This document shows, piece by piece, positions 49,827 to 62,626 of a stretch of 64,000 nt of DNA. Position 1 is the first letter of the stretch. The number at the start of each line of letters is the position of its first letter. The DNA is taken from assembly GCA_005656395.1 (NCBI GenBank), contig SRSI01000004.1, forward strand, positions 620,001 to 684,000, given 5' to 3'. The translations under genes were made by a program, and so were the position numbers. This DNA is from Strongyloides papillosus (taxonomy: Eukaryota > Nematoda > Chromadorea > Rhabditida > Strongyloididae). Under the pieces are notes generated by a model, which searched no databases, was not told the origin of the DNA, and saw only the letters and a list, made by a program, of their open reading frames with translations.

Positions 49827-50485
49827 GTTTGAAAGATTAAATGAACTAATTCATAATTTCCAAAACATCTTACATAATATCTATAACAAATTTATGTTAC
49901 CAAGGATATTAAAAAACGAAAATTAAAAACCATAATTCAAAATAAAAATATATTAGATGCCAAGCAACTGTAAGAAAATAAAAACAAAAATATCAATAAG
50001 ACAAATTTACCAATGTTTCCATATTGGAGGAATTGATGTATGTCTTTTAATATCTGTTAATTTAAAGATAAATTTTTTTTATTTTTCATAGAAAGGAATA
50101 GAAAAATCATGAACAATATAGAATTTAATGTTTAAATGAATGTATAAAAGTACGAAGACTAAAAGGTAAATTACACTCAATTTATTATAAAATATATGAA
50201 TTTAAAAAAACAAAATAAAACAAATGTTATTTTAATAAAAAATAAAAAGATTTTTTTCCTTTTTTGCTATTTTAAAAGAATATTTCAAAGTAAAAAATAA
50301 ATGTAATAAATTATTATAAAGCAAATATAGTATAACCTAAAGTAAATAAGGCAAATAAAATATAGATAAGATAGATAATATAATAAAAAGAAAAAAAACT
50401 TCTTAGTACCTTTTAATAATTATAAAAAAATAATGTAAATTTTGTGGTAGTATTGGTACATCAATAAAAATTGCATGACAAACTT
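49827..50485. other. Intergenic, no gene seen
   Basis: AT-rich DNA between two minus-strand genes. It should contain the 3' UTR of the SPT2-like gene and the promoter of the four-TM gene. Confidence 0.5.
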
Positions 50486-52252
50486 TTACAATGCATCAGA
50501 ACCTTTTTTAGCTTCTTCTAAATCTTCTTTATAACCTATTCTTAATGATAATCTTTCTTCTCTATCAATTTCTCTAAAAGAGGAAACCATATCACGATCA
50601 CTTATCCTTCTTTCATTTTCCCTCCAACGTGCTCTGTCATAATTTTTCGCTATACCTCTAGAATAAATAAAGACAAATTACTTTTCTAATGAAAAGAAAC
50701 ACAAACCTTAAGGCTTCTTTCATTGTTTTACGATCAGGAACTTCTTCTTCATAGTCGTCATCAATGAAGTCAGCTAAACTATCCTCTGAGTCATAATCAT
50801 CCTCATACTCATCATACGATCTTTTATTCTTTTTGCGATTGTAATCATCATAAATTCCGTGTGATCTTTTGCGACCATTATCATGACTTTTATCTCCCTT
50901 ATAATAATTACTTTCCCTTGATTGTATCTTTTTCTCATGTTTTTTCTCACTAAATAATTCACTCCCTTTATTACGTAACATTTCAACCTCTCTCATGGCT
51001 TTAAAAATTTCTTGTTTCTTACGCTCACGTTCTTCTAAAGCACGAAATTTATCCATTTCAACATCACTTTTTCTACCACTTTCTTTTCCAGAACTTCTTG
51101 TACCTCCCTTACCACTTGACGGTAAAGAAGTTTTTGTCACCTCCTTCATTTCTTTCCTTTTCTCGGATGGACGTTTAAAAATATCTGGTAAATTCGGTTT
51201 TTTTACATCTTTTATAGTTTGACTTTTGATTTTATCCGGTAAAGAAGGAATTCTTGGAATTTTACTTATTTTTGTATTACTAATATTTCCTCTAGATAAA
51301 TTTTGACTACTATCTTTTTCACAGCTAGTTTTTTTGAAGCTATCATCACGTAGAGAAGTATTCTTGTGACGAATGATATCATTTTTTTTGGAATTATCAT
51401 AACACTGTTTTTTATCTTCTCTAGTTGAAAGTTGCTTGCTATCTACCTTTTGAAGACTACTGGGAAACATCTGTTCTTTACTGTCGTAACGGGTTGGTGG
51501 TGTTTTCATATTTTCTGTCGGCACTTTTGTTTTCTCAACTTTATTCACCTTTTCTTTTTGTTTGGATGCTTCACCTTGTTCGCTTTTATTAAGTTTAGCT
51601 TGTTTAAGTATATCGATAAAAGATAAATTTTGGCCTTGTGATATTTTTGTTGACATTGTTTTTTCCTTACTGCTATTAATTTCTCTACTTTTTTTCTCAC
51701 GGCTTGTTAAATCCTCTTTCATTTCGTCAAAATTAATAGCTTTTTTAGAAACTTTGGCTGCAGCCGTTATCTTTCCATTCTTAGCTAGTTGTTCACGTAA
51801 TTTTTGTGCTTTTATAGCTCCATGGGCAAATTTATCACACTGCCAATCTGTCGTTATACTATCTCTTTCTCTTTCACTCTGAAGTTTTTTAAGGACATCA
51901 ACATCCGAACCATACCTTTCCTGCATAACTAGTAAATCCATACCAAATTCTTTTGCCATTCTTGCAGTTACACGCCCTTTATTTTTTTTAACTGCCTCTC
52001 TGATTCTTGCATCCAAAGCTCTTTCCTTAGCTTTCATTTCAAATAACCTATTTCTTTCATTCCTTTCTTTTCGTTCAGCCTCATATTGTGCAATCTCTCT
52101 TTCTTCAGCAAGCCTCTTTGCGCTTTTGTATTCTTTTACCTAAAAAAGTGTAAAAAAATTTTTTATATGGTTAAATAAATATGACTGACAACTGGTTTTG
52201 TCTTTTTGGTTGCCTGCACTTGACCAAGAATTTCTCCCAGCAAATCATCCAT
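50486..52252 (-). CDS. spt-2: SPT2-like histone H3-H4 chaperone
   Basis: Nuclear chromatin protein that binds H3-H4 through its C-terminal domain and helps maintain chromatin during transcription. Exons 52190-52252, 50707-52139 and 50486-50657 with introns of 50 and 49 nt give 555 residues. The N-terminus is a charged helical region (EIAQYEAERKERNERN). The middle is low-complexity Lys/Ser/Arg/Asp, as expected of SPT2. The conserved C-terminal block spans the last intron: DDYDSEDSLADFIDDDYEEE, then the exon-3 part AKNYDRARWRENERR..MVSSFREIDREERLSLRIGYKEDLEEA, which parallels the SPTY2D1 histone-binding helices ending in LRLGMQEDLEE. The start at 52252 is the first ATG. It is divergent from the LAAT-1 gene, sharing an ~830-bp upstream region. 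Confidence 0.87.
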
Positions 52253-53086
52253 ATTAATACAGTAGTAGTGTAGTACCAACCCGTTAAATATCTAAAAATA
52301 CATGACTAATTATAAAGAAGATTCGGAGTTTAGAGGGGTTTTCACATATCGTTGACAGTTTTTTGTATAATAGATGTGTTTAACGTCTTCTAAGATGAAG
52401 ATATAGTCAAACCGTTAGGATATTTTAGTTAGAAATAAATTTGAAAATTATAATGTTTTAAAAAAATATTTTTTTCAAACTATAAATTGACTTGTTTGTT
52501 TATAGAATATAAACTATATGTATAACTAACTATTTACATTTAGGCTGTCAAAATGTGATTATATTGTAAACGAAGAATTTGGAGATATGAATAAATTCGT
52601 TGTAAGAAATCTTGTAATATTATTATTTTTATTGTAATGTATTTCCCCGACATCATTTTATAATTTGTTATGTACTATCATTGTAAATCAATGATTTGTC
52701 AAATCTTATTGAAATTCTCAAGGATATCAGTTGAGAAGTTGTTACTAAACATTTGAATTTTATTTGTAATTTTAAACATTTTTTGAACAGTTCTAACATT
52801 TGATTTTATCATTACTAGATAAAAATTGCCTCATATCAATAATGTATATTTTGCCCATACCATTAAATTTCCAAAATGGTGGCTGATAGGAAATTTTTAA
52901 AAATTTGATAACGATTTTTTTGATATCTTTTTAACTTTATTTGATATGGTCATTGCAATACATATATTTAAATCAACATATTTTATGTATCATCTTCGTA
53001 ATAAACTGTTTCTTTTAATAAATTACTAACATTTTTAATTTAGAAATTAACCATTTAAACATTAACTAAAAATAATTTGAGAAAAA
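52253..53086. promoter_or_regulatory. Shared upstream region of spt-2 and laat-1
   Basis: An 834-bp spacer between divergent genes; both promoters must lie here. No TATA or named factor site stands out from the AT-rich background. A ttttaatttag ends at 53043, a possible splice acceptor about 43 nt before the LAAT-1 ATG. Confidence 0.4.
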
Positions 53087-54096
53087 ATGATTCATAGATA
53101 TTTTTCTCTTCCAATAGAAACTGGAAGTTGGATTAATACGCATTTTTTGAATGATTCACTACTAACAGAGGGAGTCGGAAATTCAACTATTCTAGATTGC
53201 CCTGATGGGATAAAATGGATTCAAAATATTTTCGGGGATTGCGTTGATTCTCCATGGAAATTTATAGGTTTTGTCGTTGGTTTTATTTCTTTACTCCTTT
53301 GGCTTTTACCACTAATACCACAACTTTATTATAATTACAAACAAAAAAGATGTAATGGATTATCTGTATACTTTCTAGTTTTTTGGTTTGTTGGAGATTC
53401 ATGTAATCTTTTTGGTTCTATATTGACAAATCAACAACCCTTACAAAAAATTATTGCCTTATACTATATCTGTCAAGATTGTATCTTACTTCTTCAATAT
53501 GTTTATTATGAACATCTATACTCAAAAATTACTGGTATTGGTAATTATATATTAATTTCAGTAAATATTTATTTATTTTTATAGGAAATAGATTTAATCA
53601 TGTAGATGGTGTTGAAGAACAACCACTTGTAATACCAGCCTTATTTTTGGGAATTACGAGTGCCAAATTTCTTACTGGTAACACTATAATGAATAACCAA
53701 TTTTATGAACAATCAATGATTGGTAGTGAAAATGCGATGGTGGGGAAGTTTATATTTGAACATTCTGAAGGAATTGGATTCGTAATAGGAACAATTGGTG
53801 CACTTTGCTACTTGGCTGGTAGAATCCCACAAGTTATAAAGAATAATGAAAGACAGTCGTGTGAAGGTCTTTCTATTCATATGTTTTACATAATTGTTGC
53901 TGGTAATTTAACTTATGGTTTATCAGTTCTTTTTGAAGCTACTGGATGGATGTACTTATTAAGACACCTACCTTGGTTAATGGGATCACTTGGTTGTTGT
54001 ATATGTGATGCATATGTCATTAACCAATACTTTTATTTTGAGAAACTAAATCGACAAGAAGATACGCAAACAAATAACGAAGCAATTGACGCTTAA
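53087..54096 (+). CDS. laat-1: Lysosomal cationic amino acid exporter (LAAT-1/PQLC2)
   Basis: PQ-loop transporter that exports Lys and Arg from lysosomes. Exons 53087-53540 and 53585-54096 with a 44-nt intron give 321 residues. The two PQ-loop repeats are clear: [20 protein letters not shown] (PQ at 78-79) and [19 protein letters not shown] (PQ at 233-234). Seven hydrophobic helices are expected and visible. The short luminal N-terminus has NDS and NST glycosylation sites. A gtattg donor six bases earlier is also in phase and would remove two residues; gtaatt was preferred. The C-terminus is acidic and polar, without a clear dileucine signal. A likely poly(A) signal (caataaa) lies near 54289. 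Confidence 0.9.
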
Positions 54097-55393
54097 TTTG
54101 TAGTAGTAAATTATTTTAATTATGCCAGTAAATTTAATCTATTTCTCTCTGTAGACTTTACTTATTATTTTTTTTCTTCTCTAATCAATTATAAAATGTA
54201 TTGTGTAAAGGTTATATTGATTTACACTTGCTAAAACAAATTTTGATCACTGAACGTCATCAAAGTAATTTACAACATTCTTTTTGCAATAAACTTTTTT
54301 TTTATATTTATTTATATCATATATTATGTATTTTAAGACATGTCTTTTAACTAAATAATCTTTAGATGTTAGAATAAAAGCTATTTTTTAGAATTGAGAT
54401 TTTGTTATTGGTGTATCATAGAATTAATATATAAAGCTTTTTAAAGCGATTATTTTTTTTGCCAATTAATTATATATTTTTTATAGATAAAAGAATTTAA
54501 CGTTTGAGATATCATAAAAAAAATAATATCTTGAATTTTCCAGTTCTTTTTTAATTATTTAACTTATAATTTTTTAGAACTACGCAAAAAAAGATTAAAT
54601 ATTTTTATATGCTTAAATTTGATTTAAAAGTACAGAACTTACAATGTTAATTTACATAATATTAACTTTTAATGAATTGACAAATATATTATTTTAATGT
54701 TTACGATTACAAAATTTTTAAAGTTATGGTATATCACTGGCAAAAAAAGAGAAAAAGTTTTTATTTGTTGTTTAAACAAAAATCTACAGAATGTTCTATT
54801 TACATTTAATCCATCCAAAAATAATTTCATTGATTTCGGAATACCCAAAGATGGTTTGTTTAAAACTTGTCTAAAAAAGATAAAACTAATAATGACTTTT
54901 TTGAATGCTGTTTATAGAAAGTTATAATAATACTAAAAATAACTTTTTAATTCATAAAATACTACCGTTTGTTGTTATAACTTTAAAAGCTTTTTTGATT
55001 ACTTTTCTTTTATTAATAGAATTTCAATTTTTCAAGAATATGATTATCTCCTTAAAAACATTTTATCTATTTTAAATTTTAAATGTTTTGAAATCCATAA
55101 AAAATATGATATTTTAATTTCTTCCACACTGTTAAAATTATTGTATTTATTTACTATAAAAATCATTTTCTAATTTTTTAATAAATAAGTTAAGTATATT
55201 TCAACAAGAAAATTTTTTTATTTGGATAAATGTTTCATTCCTTATAAAATTACTATACATAAGAATTGAATGATTCCAGTAATATTAATGACAATTTCTT
55301 CCAATAATTACAGATTTTGCCGTTATACATTAATTGCTATATTTCTTAATTGTTTATTGTTATTTTGTTGCTTTATGTGCAACTATACTTACA
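54097..55393. other. Intergenic between laat-1 and the ILRUN-like gene
   Basis: AT-rich. A 76-codon frame at 54697-54927 is Lys/Phe/Ile-rich with no motif; not called. No other structure seen. Confidence 0.5.
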
Positions 55394-56132
55394 ATGCCTT
55401 ACGAATTATCTGATATTACTTTGGATCAAGGTAAAAAAAATCACTATTTTTTATATTCCCTTTTTTTTGTAGAACAATGCAATAAAATTGAAACATTTAT
55501 TGGAATATGTAATGTTGTAGCACATCAACCAAGGGAATATGCATTATTGTATTTAAATTATAATCATTGGTTAGTTACACATAAAAAGTCATACAACAAC
55601 TATATTTTTACCTTTATTTTTAAGGGATTTAGAGGAAGCAATCAAACTTTTTCTCCATATTCATGATGTTGGCATAGGAACACGAAAAAATTTTCTATAC
55701 AATGATGAGGATGGGTACTTTTATCCAGCATTACCAGAGATGACAGTTTTAAAGGAAACAACGATAGGTTTAGGAGAAGGTGTATCACCAGGTTCAAGGA
55801 TAACCAAAACATTTGAAGTTGGAAACACAGGAATTATTCCATGGCCTCTTAACTGTACATTAAGATATGTTGAAGGAGATAACTATGCTGAGAATGCAAT
55901 TATTGAAATTAAATCATTAAAACCAGGAGAAAGTGATACAATTCACATTACAATTGTTGCGCCTAATTTACCTGGTACAGTTTTAATTAGTCGTTGGAGG
56001 ATGTTTGATTCTAGTACAGGAATGCCATTTGGAGATTCAATTTGGTGTATTGTGGGCGTCGAGACTGACGGTATCATGGATCTTACGCAAATGATAGCCG
56101 ATTTAGAGTTAAAGAGAAAAGAAAATGTTTAA
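55394..56132 (+). CDS. ILRUN: ILRUN-like protein with UBA-like and NBR1 FW domains
   Basis: Probable homologue of human ILRUN (C6orf106), which dampens IRF3- and p300-dependent transcription; a role in the worm is not known. Exons 55394-55430, 55473-55569 and 55625-56132, with introns of 42 and 55 nt, give 213 residues. Residues 1-60 form a small UBA-like helix set (IETFIGICNVVAHQPREYALLYLNYNHW, then DLEEAIKLFL across the intron). Residues about 83-195 are the FW (four-tryptophan) domain: TIGLGEGVSPGSRITKTFEVGNTG, PWP, SRWRMFD, GDSIWCIVGVE. The position of the FW domain after the UBA-like domain and the short length match ILRUN, not NBR1. An upstream out-of-frame ATG at 55376 begins a short overlapping uORF unless the leader is trans-spliced. 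AATAAA lies at 56161. Confidence 0.88.
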
Positions 56133-57020
56133 ATGGTAGATTTCTTTGGTGTTATGCACAAATAAAATATTTTGATAATTATCCCATCTTTTTTGATTGA
56201 TAAAATTATAATATTGATTTTTTACATATAATTTATTTCATCTTTTAATGTTGTTTGTTTGGAACACTTAATAATACTTAAACGTTAGTTTATATTATTA
56301 TTGTACATATAGCTGGTTACTTTTGACCTTTTGTTAGAGCGCCAATATTAGAATATAGCTCTATCTAAGTAACCAACTGTCTGTATGATAGTTTTTAACT
56401 GTCCATTGATTCAAATATTTTAATGTTGATTTGAGTATTTATTATTGTATTTACACTCATGTAGTACATTGAAGATATCATTAATTTTGTTGAAATTTTT
56501 TATATCCCAATTTATACAATCAATGCCGATCATTTACTTTGTTTTGTAGTCATTATATCTTGTTTATAAAAAAATATTGAAGAAACATTACTCCAAATTT
56601 ATGTTAACATTTCTTATGTAGATGTAAAATTGCTTTTTCATCTGAAAACTTTCTCAAGATAATATTGTAATTATTATAAGTTCCTTTTCTTTTATCTTTT
56701 CGATTTTTTATATCCTATATAAATATAATTTATTTTAGTTGCTGATTAAATTTGTACTCATATTTTAGTGTTTATTTTAAATAGATAAAACCTACGAAGT
56801 GGTACAAAATTTTTTACGTTATTGAAAAATATTAATATTTATGCCATTTTTCTCACCACGTGATGTTTATATTATTTATATTTTTGAATACCTAATAAAT
56901 TTTGTAATTACAATCCAATTGCTCATATTTTTTCTTTAAATTTGTTTTTAATTCATTAAAACATATTACAGCCGTGCATTTATCTACAAGTATTTCCTTA
57001 TTTATAGTCAGTGTATAATA
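56133..57020. other. Intergenic, no gene seen
   Basis: About 0.9 kb of AT-rich DNA holding the ILRUN-like 3' UTR and the promoter of the next gene. A ccttatttatag acceptor-like site ends about 13 bases before the ATG at 57021. Confidence 0.5.
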
Positions 57021-60000
57021 ATGCCTCGAACGCGTAGGCTTCGAAGTAGTAACACTTCCGAAGATGTCATGGCATCAATTCAACTGGACTCTGACAATGA
57101 ACCAATATTAAAGTCACAAAGAGAAAGAAGAACAAGATCATCATTAAATAAGAACTCAAACGCTACTACTCCTACTAAAATTAATTCAAATAAAAGAATT
57201 ACCCGCCAAACTACTATAACGGAATTTATAAAATCTGTAAAAAATGGTGAGAGTAGTGATACGTCAGATAATAATTCTCTTGATACCTCAAAAGCAAGTA
57301 AATCAATGGGAATGAAATGCCCAAGGCCTGACTTAAAACCAATAAAGTCTCTTTCTAAAAAAGAAAATTCAAAAAAAGTTGCTACAAGTAAGAGAGAGAC
57401 AAGACAAAGTACCGCAAACAAGATTAAAAAACGTCAAAAAATTATGAGTTTATCAAGTGGTGAAAGTGATTCAGAATATGAGTCGTTTAATTCTTCTTCT
57501 AGTGACGTTGATGATGTTATGTCAAAGGAGGAAGAATATCATTCATCATTCAGCGACGCAGAAGAAGAAGAGTCAGAGACAGATGAAACTGATTTAATTC
57601 TGTCAGATAGTGCTGATGACAATACTAATTATGTTTCTTCAGATGATACTCAACTTTTAGATGAAAATACAAACGAAAGCGATGAAGTTGAATTAAAACC
57701 AGATGATTCACAAATGGAAACTGGTATTGTAGAAGAATCAAAAGAGGTTAAAAGCATAAAGAAGAAAGGTAAAATAAAAGGTGAAGTTCAAAAAAAGATA
57801 TTAACAGAACAAGAGAAAAAGGAGAAAGAAGAAAGGCTGAAGAGAATTGAGGAAACTGTGAATCATGTTGTAAATAACCCTCATATTACACTTAGTGAGG
57901 AAGCCATGAAGCCAAGACCTCGTTATAATAAACAACATAATCAAACAAAATCTGTCAATGAAACAGTTCAATTAGTTATTGATGAGGTTGCTGATAAAGC
58001 TTTAAAGGACGTTTCACAAACATCTGCACTAAAAAGTATTCCAGAATCTGATCCTTCAACAACAACTTCATTTAAAAAAACAAAAAAATGTAAAAATACT
58101 TCAAAAACGCCAAAAAATGCAAACTCAAGTGTTGTAGAAATAGAAGAAGGAAAAGAACCTATGGAAATTGACAAGACATCTAATACCACACCTGTTGTTA
58201 GTCCAACAAAAGTAATAGGTAGAAGAGGCCGCCCCCCGGGTTCGCCAAATAAGAAAAAGAAAGCACCGGAATTGCAAAAATTTTTGCAGATGGATTATAG
58301 TAAAATAACTGAAAGACCCGGTATTGTTGAGCCTATCGTAGATGAAGTTAATCCAAATAAAGAAGAGTTGACTAATCTATGTATTGAATTTAGAAAACTA
58401 ATGAAATCAAGAATGATTATTAAACAGTCTATCACTCGTTTTGTAGAATTACACGAAATCTTATGCCATATTGCACGTGAGGTATCTCATGAACATGATA
58501 GTTTACTTAGACTCGTTCCTAATAATAAATGTCGTGCAAATGATATACCAAAAGTTAAAAAACGTTTACTGAGAGCTGTTGGCGATAAAGTATCTGATAA
58601 ATTTGTTAGGAAAGCCTTAAAAGGTGATGACGACTATGTTCTTGATGATGTCTGGATACCAACGGAACATCCTGATCAAAGATATCAATACCGGAAAGTA
58701 ACTTCTGAATTTGTAATCTCTCAATTTCATGAAGAAGTTAGGGAACTATTGGCACCTCCATCGATTCCTAAATTGGTAGAAGTATTTAAAACTTTTAGAT
58801 TAAATGATGAAGCGTCGCAAAAGATATGTGATTTTGATTATCCAGTAAAAAAATATGAACCACCTCAAAGTGTTGCTAGGAAGATTCCAAAAAAAGCTAA
58901 GATTCACACCTCAGAAGTATCTAAAGAAACTGATACTCCTTCTTTAAATTCAACTGATAAATCGCCTAGAAAAATCTTAGAACCTGTTAGGAAGAGTACA
59001 AGGAGAAAAGCTCGTGGTGAGACACCTGATAAATCTATGGAGAAGCGCGTCACAAGATCACAAAATAATGTTGTTAAATTACCAGCTTACAATGAAGTAA
59101 AAAGAAAACGTAGAAAGAATATTAAAAGGGGGATATTCTTTAAAGATGCTAGAGGACGTTTACAGAGATATTTAAACAAAAGAAGAATCATTAAAAAGAT
59201 GGAAGTTATTCCAGCCCATTTCGTTGACAACTATAGGGAGAAACACTTTGAAAGTATTATTCACGTTGTACTTAATTATTTCGCTTCAAATGACATCATA
59301 GTAGATTTTAGACAAAGAAATTTCTGGGATTTTCTACTTTCTGATAGTACTCAACTTAATAGTCTTTTTAATAATCGTATTGATTATGTAAGAAATAAAT
59401 CAAAAGTTAAATGTGATGAAGAGGAACTAGAGAAGATGGGAGAGTTGTTAAAAAGTATTCAAGATTCAATTAAAGGTGCTACTTTAGAACGAAATAAAAG
59501 AATACAAATTGACGGAATATTAAGAAATGGGCTATTTAGGAATGATGTAATTCTTGAATATCAATCACTTTACGAAAGTTTTGCCGCAAAAGTTGCGTTG
59601 AAGGAGTATGGTTGGAAATTTTTTAATTTTTATAGCCCGAAAAATAAAAATGAAAGTAGTAGTAAAAATGAAGTAGTTGAATGTTTTGCATTAACTATGC
59701 CAGAAAAGATGAAAATTAAACACCTGCTTTTATGTAGAAATTTAACAAATTTAGAAAAATGGAACAAATATATTGATTTTTGTAAAGATCGTAAACTCCA
59801 CGAATTCTTTGAAGATAGATCTGACTTATGGGGAAAAAATGAGATTTACAACAAATATAATGAATCATCACTTAGAGGAAAAACTTTAGAATGTGTCAAA
59901 ATAGATGAAGAGTCTTTAAGTCTTGAGGAGAAAGATGAACTTCGAAAACTAAAAGATTTAATATGGGAAAGGGATTACATGCCTACAAGCGATCCAGTTA

Positions 60001-61006
60001 CAAGAAGATTATTTAATTTAAAAAAAGAGCTAAACGAATTAATGTATGAAAGAAATAAAATACTAGATCATGTATTTGAATCATCTATCGCCTTGAATGT
60101 CAGAGATATATTGGAAAAGAAATTAGAAAAGGAAGAAGAGGAACTAAAGAAAAAATTTGACGAAACAAAAATTGAGAAAGAAGAGGATTTAGATCAAATA
60201 CCTTTGAACAAAGAATTTATGTCGGCTAATAAACATGACATTGAAGTGGTTAAGAATCTTGGAAATCTATTTAATTTTATGGGCATATTAGAAGAGAATA
60301 GTCAATGTGGTAATCAACATAATACAAAATCTGGGAATAGTGGGGGAACATCAAATGGGTTAAGTAAGAAGCCACAAACTAAATACAAGTGTATTATTAA
60401 AGACAATGAGGTTATTTTAAAAAGATGCTTTAAAAAAAAAAGTAGTACAAATGAGTCTACTGTCGATGAGACACCAGAACTTTCATCTGATAAAAATAAA
60501 ATTGCTAGAGATTCTCACAATCCCTTAAAAAGGAAAAGAGAATTAAAAGGTAACTTTATTAATAGCAGATGCAAGGTTAAACAATAGGTATTTTAGATTC
60601 TATAACTAATCCTGAATGTTCTTCCACTCAAAAAAGGCAAACAGGTATGTTAAAAAAATTAGAGTCACTGAATAAAGAAAAAAATACGTATTTCTGGAGA
60701 ACATCTTTTAATATACCGAATGTTGATAATAGGTTAACTAGAGGCGGTTTAAAAAACTTAGAAAACTCATCAACTGTAAAAAATGATATAGCCAATGAAC
60801 ATCAATCCCCCTTATCCCTCTCTGAAGATATTAAAAATACGATATCTATAGAAAATGAAAAATCAACAATGTCAGCAAGTAATAGTAAACCAATTTGGGA
60901 TCAATTTCAAAAAGTTACAAATAGTCAAGCGAATAATAAGTTAAAAAATTCTGACAGAGAAAACAAAATTAATATTTCAGGAAAAAGAAAGAAATGTATA
61001 CCATGA
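57021..61006 (+). CDS. Large AT-hook, acidic nuclear protein of unknown family
   Basis: Predicted 1315-residue protein. A single long exon (57021-60549) is followed by a 38-nt intron (60550-60587) and exon 60588-61006; reading through gives TAG exactly at the intron end, whereas splicing restores a frame of 139 further codons. The N-terminus (1-260) is disordered, with RRLRSS, Lys/Arg patches and a long acidic Ser/Asp/Glu stretch (about 150-230). An AT-hook, GRRGRPPG, is at 400-407. Helical regions with no family I recognise follow at about 445-610 (LCIEFRKLMKSRMIIKQSITRF, VSDKFVRKALKGDDDYVLDDVW) and 735-1100, including a coiled-coil near 1030-1070. The tail is Asn/Ser/Lys rich. Composition suggests a chromatin or chromosome-associated protein. 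Homology to DAXX-like chaperones was considered but not supported. Confidence 0.8.
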
Positions 61007-61559
61007 AAAGCTATAAATGAAAAAAGGTTAATCATATGACCGTGACTACACATAATATACAATATAGTTCCCAAACATCTCGTTTCAATAAAAAAAAGTG
61101 CAGGGTATATCTTTCATGTACTATATAATAATTAACGTACTTCCCTCACATTGATCTTCAATCAAAATATCTTATTGCTTCTTTTTTAATCATTTATTGA
61201 CTTAATGTACTTGTATTTGTAAATTTCATCACATAACGGCAAATTTTTACAGAACTTGTAAATTATTGACGAATATTTATTATATAAATTTTTTTATTTT
61301 ATTATATTTACAACCTTTACTACTGCAAATTGACTGATCTTAATCGTAGTACAACTAGTATTATTCTACATAAGTAGAATATTCATAAAAAGTATAAAAT
61401 AAACTTTGTACTATGAAGAATATTAAATTTATTTTGCGAAAGATGCAAACAATCTAAAAAAATTTATTTAGAGGAAAACTGATGACAAAATTAAGTCCTA
61501 ATATCAGCATCTAAAAAATTAGAGTATGCTTGTAAGATACCTCCATAGTTCACAGAAAT
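61007..61559. other. Convergent intergenic spacer
   Basis: The 3' ends of the AT-hook gene (plus) and the mitochondrial protein gene (minus) face each other here. AATAAA-type sequences occur at 61088 and 61398. Nothing else is seen. Confidence 0.5.
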
Positions 61560-61881
61560 TTAAACTTTTTTGGCAGACTTGCGAGCCTCAAGTTGTTCAG
61601 CTACTTCTGGATCGAAAGAGTTATCTGGTTTTGGGCGCATATTATCCAAATTAGTCAGAACATATGTTGGGTAACTAAGGAAAACTCCACAGATAAAGAA
61701 GTAGAGGGCAACTCTTTGCTGAAATCACTGTTATTAAGTTTATAGAATTATAGTAACTTACAGGCATTGGGATATAACGCATTGGTGGGGTACTATCAGT
61801 ACCTTTGTGGAATTGACGTCTTGCAGAAGTAGTAAGAGTCTTTCTGACTAAATTAGAAGCTTGAAGGCAACGTCCAAACAT
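61560..61881 (-). CDS. Small single-TM mitochondrial protein
   Basis: Predicted 92-residue protein. Exons 61762-61881 and 61560-61718 around a 43-nt intron join in phase. The N-terminus (MFGRCLQASNLVRKTLTTSARR) is a typical mitochondrial presequence: basic, no acids, with an RRQF cut-site pattern near 21-25. A conserved-looking PPMRYIPMPQ leads into one TM (about 42-62), followed by NLDNMRPKPDN and a charged Lys/Arg end. Size and layout suit an inner-membrane accessory subunit of a respiratory complex, such as a small cytochrome oxidase or complex I subunit, but I cannot assign which. Confidence 0.75.
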
Positions 61882-62394
61882 ATTGTTTCTGAAAAATGTG
61901 CTTTTTAATATATTTGAATATTATAAAAGAGCGATCAATGAAATATTTACATACAAACCATTTTACTATAAGAATGGGTCAATCGAGGTAGGTGAAACCA
62001 CATCATACTAAAGAGAATATTATAAGATACCTTCTAGAAGGAAAAAAGATGTTTAATTGACTTAGCAAATCTAAAAAAAAACACGAATACTTTCATCCCA
62101 AAAGAATGATACTATAACAGTGTCATTTCCCCAATTGTTTCCTAATATCGCTGTAAGAATGTTTTGGAGAAATGTTCGTTTTGTGGTTTAAATATGTTCA
62201 GCGTTTCAAACATATCTAAGAATGATTTTTATTCATTTACGAGAAAAAGGAATCCAAAAAATAGTAAAGATGTTTAATTGTGTGCAAAGAGGTACTTGAT
62301 TTGTAATGAGATTAGATCCAAATAAAGTTACATATTAGTGGTATTTAATTTTGCAGATTGCAGTATATTTAATGAATGTAAATAATATCACAAC

Positions 62395-62481
62395 ATGACT
62401 TTTAAAATTTTCGTTTTCTTCTTTGCTACAATTATTTTGTTCACATTGTTGTACTTGTTTTTACTACATATAATTGCTTAG
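62395..62481 (+). CDS. Possible 28-residue transmembrane micropeptide
   Basis: A short frame, ATG at 62395 and TAG at 62479-62481, encodes 28 residues that are almost entirely hydrophobic after MTFK (LFTLLYLFLL core). Its size and layout recall sarcolamban/phospholamban-type peptides, about 28-30 residues with a single TM and a LF..LYL pattern. An acceptor-like ttaattttgcag ends at 62356, about 38 bases upstream, but two ATGs before 62395 open tiny uORFs. Hydrophobic chance frames are common in AT-rich DNA, so this is speculative. Confidence 0.25.
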   Translation: MTFKIFVFFFATIILFTLLYLFLLHIIA

Positions 62482-62626
62482 ACCGAAAAGTAATTTATAA
62501 GGATTGAACATATTTTAGAAGCAGAAAATTTTCTTATAATTATTTCAAGTTAATAAATGATTTGAACCATAACTTTTAATGTTATAATCTACAAATGAAG
62601 TAAATGGTATCTAAAGAAAATTAATT

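Noticed and set aside
54697..54927. 76-residue open frame after laat-1
   Set aside because: No motif, biased composition, and isolated from any splice-linked exon.
57021..61006. DAXX-like assignment for the large AT-hook protein
   Set aside because: Helical regions and acidic stretches are similar in kind, but no DAXX-specific motif could be aligned.
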